NCBI GenBank assembly: GCA_002505805.1 | Contig: DAWB01000082.1 | Coordinates: forward strand, 476-25,965 | DNA: 25,490 nucleotides | Reading direction: 5' to 3' | Source of the DNA: Methanosaeta sp. UBA80 | GTDB taxonomy: Archaea; Halobacteriota; Methanosarcinia; Methanotrichales; Methanotrichaceae | In this document: positions 23,386 to 25,490 of the stretch, one piece after another | Position numbering within the stretch: the first letter of the stretch is position 1 | How the letters are laid out: every line of letters starts with the position of its first letter | Program-made: the position numbers and the translations under genes | Notes under the pieces: model-generated | What the model saw: only the letters and a program-made list of their open reading frames with translations | What the model was told of the DNA's origin: nothing | The model's database searches: none

Positions 23386-25326
23386 CTATTTCTTTTCTGC
23401 CCCGCCTCTCTCCAGAGCCTCAATAATCAGAGAAGCAATTTTCTTTGCAGCCTCTTCATTAGCAGTAGCATCTTTCTCACTAACCTCCGGCTTGCTCTCA
23501 TCCAATTTTGCTTGATCTGATTCCGATTTAACACCTTCCCGGAGTCCAAGCCTGCTGAAGAAAAGCAGAATATGACCATATATCCATAATAGGACCCCTT
23601 TTGCCTCTTTATTTACCAAGATCAGCAATAGAGCGGCGATTATTGTGTAATATGAATTGATCAAGCCCCACCACCGTATAATCGGCTCATCTACAGTAAC
23701 CGTTTCCTTGAAAAGATAGGGGGTGCCTTCAATCCATATTGCGGGTATAGTATAAGTTCCAGTTTTATTGTAGCTTATCTGTCTATTCAGTGATATAATA
23801 TTGTTTGTATCAAAATTCAATCTGGCGGAACTATTTCCATATAGGTAACCATCAGCGGATTTGACCTCAACATTTATATTTTTTAAATATGTATTTGAAG
23901 CTGCGCCGGTGTATCTTATGATATAAGCTATATCCAATTTCTTCCATTTATCAGGGATCCAAGAAGAATTGAAAAATACCTTTGTGCTTCCCAAGATCGG
24001 ATCGACCTCAAACCTGTAGTCAGGCTTGCCGACTTCTATATGCATAGGGTAAATTATATCCGGCCATCCTTTGAAATCTTCATCCTTTATTCTTATTATC
24101 GACTCTGTATTGAACACGCCACTCTTTTTTGGACGAACATAGTACCAATAAAACAGCCTATCTTTGCTTCCCAACCTCTTAATATTAAATCTTAGAATCT
24201 CATTCCGGTCGGAGATATTCCACTGACTTTGATTCAACATATTTGTTTCAAATTTTAAATAATAAATCATTTGATCAGATATATTAAGGAGGGCGACTCC
24301 TTCATCCGCATTATGATTGTCAATCATAAATAATATCCAATTATCGGATGCGTTGTTATCGCTTATCCTGATGTTCTCCATCTGAATGCTGCTACACCCA
24401 GGATAGCTGATATTAACGTTTGATGGATTTATCCACTTGATTCCGAAATTTTCTCTCATATATTTGGAAAGGTTTTCTAAGTTCTCGCTATTATTATCAA
24501 TACCCATGTTTTTATTACAGGTAAGTATATTATATACAGTATTCACACTAGGGATGTAATTAATTTGAGATTTGGATTCCGGATTAGCATAGATTTTCCC
24601 ATAGGATATTGGATCTGCCGAACTTAGGGGAATATCCCGCAAAAGAGCCAGCCTCATCAAACTAATTTCATCAAGATACATAGCTTTCTGATAGTTTATA
24701 AGCGGTATTTCCAAAAAGTGATCATACATACTGCCACGAGAAATGGCTCTTAATTGGTCTATATAGTCTAGCTTTACTATTTCGCTTAAGCTGTCTGCAG
24801 GAGGGACCAGGTTGAGAGACTCATCTAAGAGTTCATAAATATCGATATCATTAATCGCATCATCTAGTCTATTCTTCTTAATAGATGTTATTTCTACGTC
24901 TACCCGCAAGCGGTTGGCGTGCCCCTTTCCGGTTTCAACTGGCGTAACGGTTTTCTTTATCGTCAACGGACCACCAGTAGCAGGAGCATATCCTGAAGGT
25001 ACAGAGGAGACCACTCTCGGCTCCCCGCCGTTGGGCGACTGTACATCTGAAGCTGGAACTACAGGTACGTCACCTGATAGGGTTAAAGGAACATCTGAAT
25101 ATTCGGATACGCCACCCGACGGCAAAGCCTCAGCAACATCTTCGGAAGCCTCGTGGGATACGCCACCCTGCGGCAAAGCCTCAGCAACATCTTCGGAAGC
25201 CTCATGGGATACGCCACCCTGCGGCAAAGCTTCAGCAACACCCTCGGAATCAGAGCTGGCCTCATTCTGTCCGCTGGCGGGCAAACCAATAAAGAAAATA
25301 AGTAAAAATAAGAGGCGGTGGTTCAT
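23386..25326 (-). CDS. secreted, membrane-anchored surface protein with N-terminal 17-aa repeats
   Basis: The 646-aa protein starts with a signal peptide (about residues 1-19, ending PASGQ). Tandem 17-residue repeats of the type VAEALPQGGVSHEASED follow (30-46, 47-63 and a diverged copy from 64). A long extracellular region has about ten N-glycosylation sequons (for example Asn278, Asn305, Asn348, Asn370, Asn453, Asn498, Asn520). A membrane anchor lies near 555-571, possibly with a second hydrophobic helix at 577-592, and a charged cytoplasmic tail of about 50 residues ends the protein. LTIKKTVTPVETGKGHANRL (121-140) resembles the start of a DUF11/COG1361-type beta-sandwich seen in archaeal envelope proteins. 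The function is unknown. The ATG lies five bases after the stop of the upstream gene, and the gene is AT-rich apart from the repeats. Confidence 0.75.
   Translation of the reverse strand: MNHRLLFLLIFFIGLPASGQNEASSDSEGVAEALPQGGVSHEASEDVAEALPQGGVSHEASEDVAEALPSGGVSEYSDVPLTLSGDVPVVPASDVQSPNGGEPRVVSSVPSGYAPATGGPLTIKKTVTPVETGKGHANRLRVDVEITSIKKNRLDDAINDIDIYELLDESLNLVPPADSLSEIVKLDYIDQLRAISRGSMYDHFLEIPLINYQKAMYLDEISLMRLALLRDIPLSSADPISYGKIYANPESKSQINYIPSVNTVYNILTCNKNMGIDNNSENLENLSKYMRENFGIKWINPSNVNISYPGCSSIQMENIRISDNNASDNWILFMIDNHNADEGVALLNISDQMIYYLKFETNMLNQSQWNISDRNEILRFNIKRLGSKDRLFYWYYVRPKKSGVFNTESIIRIKDEDFKGWPDIIYPMHIEVGKPDYRFEVDPILGSTKVFFNSSWIPDKWKKLDIAYIIRYTGAASNTYLKNINVEVKSADGYLYGNSSARLNFDTNNIISLNRQISYNKTGTYTIPAIWIEGTPYLFKETVTVDEPIIRWWGLINSYYTIIAALLLILVNKEAKGVLLWIYGHILLFFSRLGLREGVKSESDQAKLDESKPEVSEKDATANEEAAKKIASLIIEALERGGAEKK
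25105..25257. repeat. 51-bp tandem repeat, three copies
   Basis: Three consecutive 51-bp units (25105-25155, 25156-25206, 25207-25257) lie inside the surface-protein gene and encode its 17-aa repeats. The adjoining copies are nearly identical in their shared parts; the outer ends have diverged. The repeats are GC-richer than the rest of the gene. Confidence 0.85.
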
Positions 25327-25331
25327 TTTAC

Positions 25332-25490
25332 CTATTCTAATGAGAATAAATTTATTAATTTTTCTATATCAGTTTTTAACTTAATATAGAAATATTCCAA
25401 CCAACTCCAAGATCCATCGCTTTTAATTCCTGGACTTTCATACTCTTCTGACGGACCTCGGTCTGATACCCCACCGGAGGGAAGAGGCTC
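25332..25490 (-). CDS. C-terminal end of an upstream surface-type protein, truncated by the window edge
   Basis: Reading leftward from base 25490, one frame is open for 52 codons and stops at a TAG (25332-25334), five bases before the start of the 646-aa surface-protein gene. The visible C-terminus begins EPLPSGGVSD, closely matching the AEALPSGGVSE unit of the downstream protein, then runs through an acidic YESPGIKSDGSWSW stretch to end in a Lys/Leu-rich helix, LKTDIEKLINLFSLE. The close spacing shows the two are cotranscribed and probably coupled. The protein's identity cannot be told from this tail. Confidence 0.7.
   Translation of the reverse strand, partial: EPLPSGGVSDRGPSEEYESPGIKSDGSWSWLEYFYIKLKTDIEKLINLFSLE

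Noticed and set aside
1..25490. CRISPR arrays, tRNA/rRNA genes and insertion sequences
   Set aside because: I looked for regularly spaced repeats, CCA-ended cloverleaf-like segments and transposase motifs on both strands and found none I could support; the only clear tandem repeat is the 51-bp coding repeat.

Overview
The window reads as chromosomal DNA of a euryarchaeon, most likely a methanogen of the Methanothrix (Methanosaeta) type. The archaeal domain assignment rests on PCNA, an iron-sulfur PriL primase subunit, TFS, an archaeal histone, GatE, an Orc1/Cdc6 protein, a group II chaperonin (thermosome) and a short archaeal-type thymidylate synthase. The genus is an inference from gene content, the ACT-DUF5612 protein and the GC-rich core; no rRNA or tRNA is present to confirm it.

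Left part (1-6.9 kb): a gene-poor edge, an AT-rich stand-alone SIR2-like gene, a MoeA protein with a periplasmic-binding-protein-like tail, then a leftward information-processing block TFS / PCNA / PriL whose last gene overlaps the 3' end of moeA head-on. Divergent from TFS lies an ACT-DUF5612 gene. It converges on a two-gene unit encoding an eight-cysteine small protein and a glutaredoxin-like protein.

Middle (6.9-16.1 kb), all rightward: histone, gatE and orc1/cdc6 tightly coupled by overlaps or short gaps; then two phosphate-type ABC permeases (pstC, pstA) without their usual binding protein or ATPase, preceded by two matching palindromes; then carB, the large subunit of carbamoyl phosphate synthetase.

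Right part (16.1-25.5 kb): an AT-rich accessory insert with a degraded-looking stretch and a two-gene leftward module (SMC/ABC-like ATPase plus a PD-(D/E)xK-like protein) that looks like an uncharacterised defence pair; the thermosome gene with a good terminator; a pentapeptide-repeat protein with a channel-like C-terminus; a small SAP/Rho_N-like protein coupled to thymidylate synthase; a divergent Hjc-like nuclease; and an AT-rich leftward pair of cell-surface genes. The distal gene of that pair carries a 51-bp tandem repeat, and the truncated upstream gene, entering from the right edge, encodes a related LPSGGVS motif.

The core genes are GC-rich with G/C-ending codons. The SIR2, ATPase/nuclease and surface-protein genes are visibly AT-rich with many ATA, AAT and TTA codons, which suggests separate histories. 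The best candidates for something undescribed are the ATPase/PD-(D/E)xK pair, the stand-alone SIR2 gene, the surface genes sharing a repeat motif, and the cysteine-rich/glutaredoxin pair.
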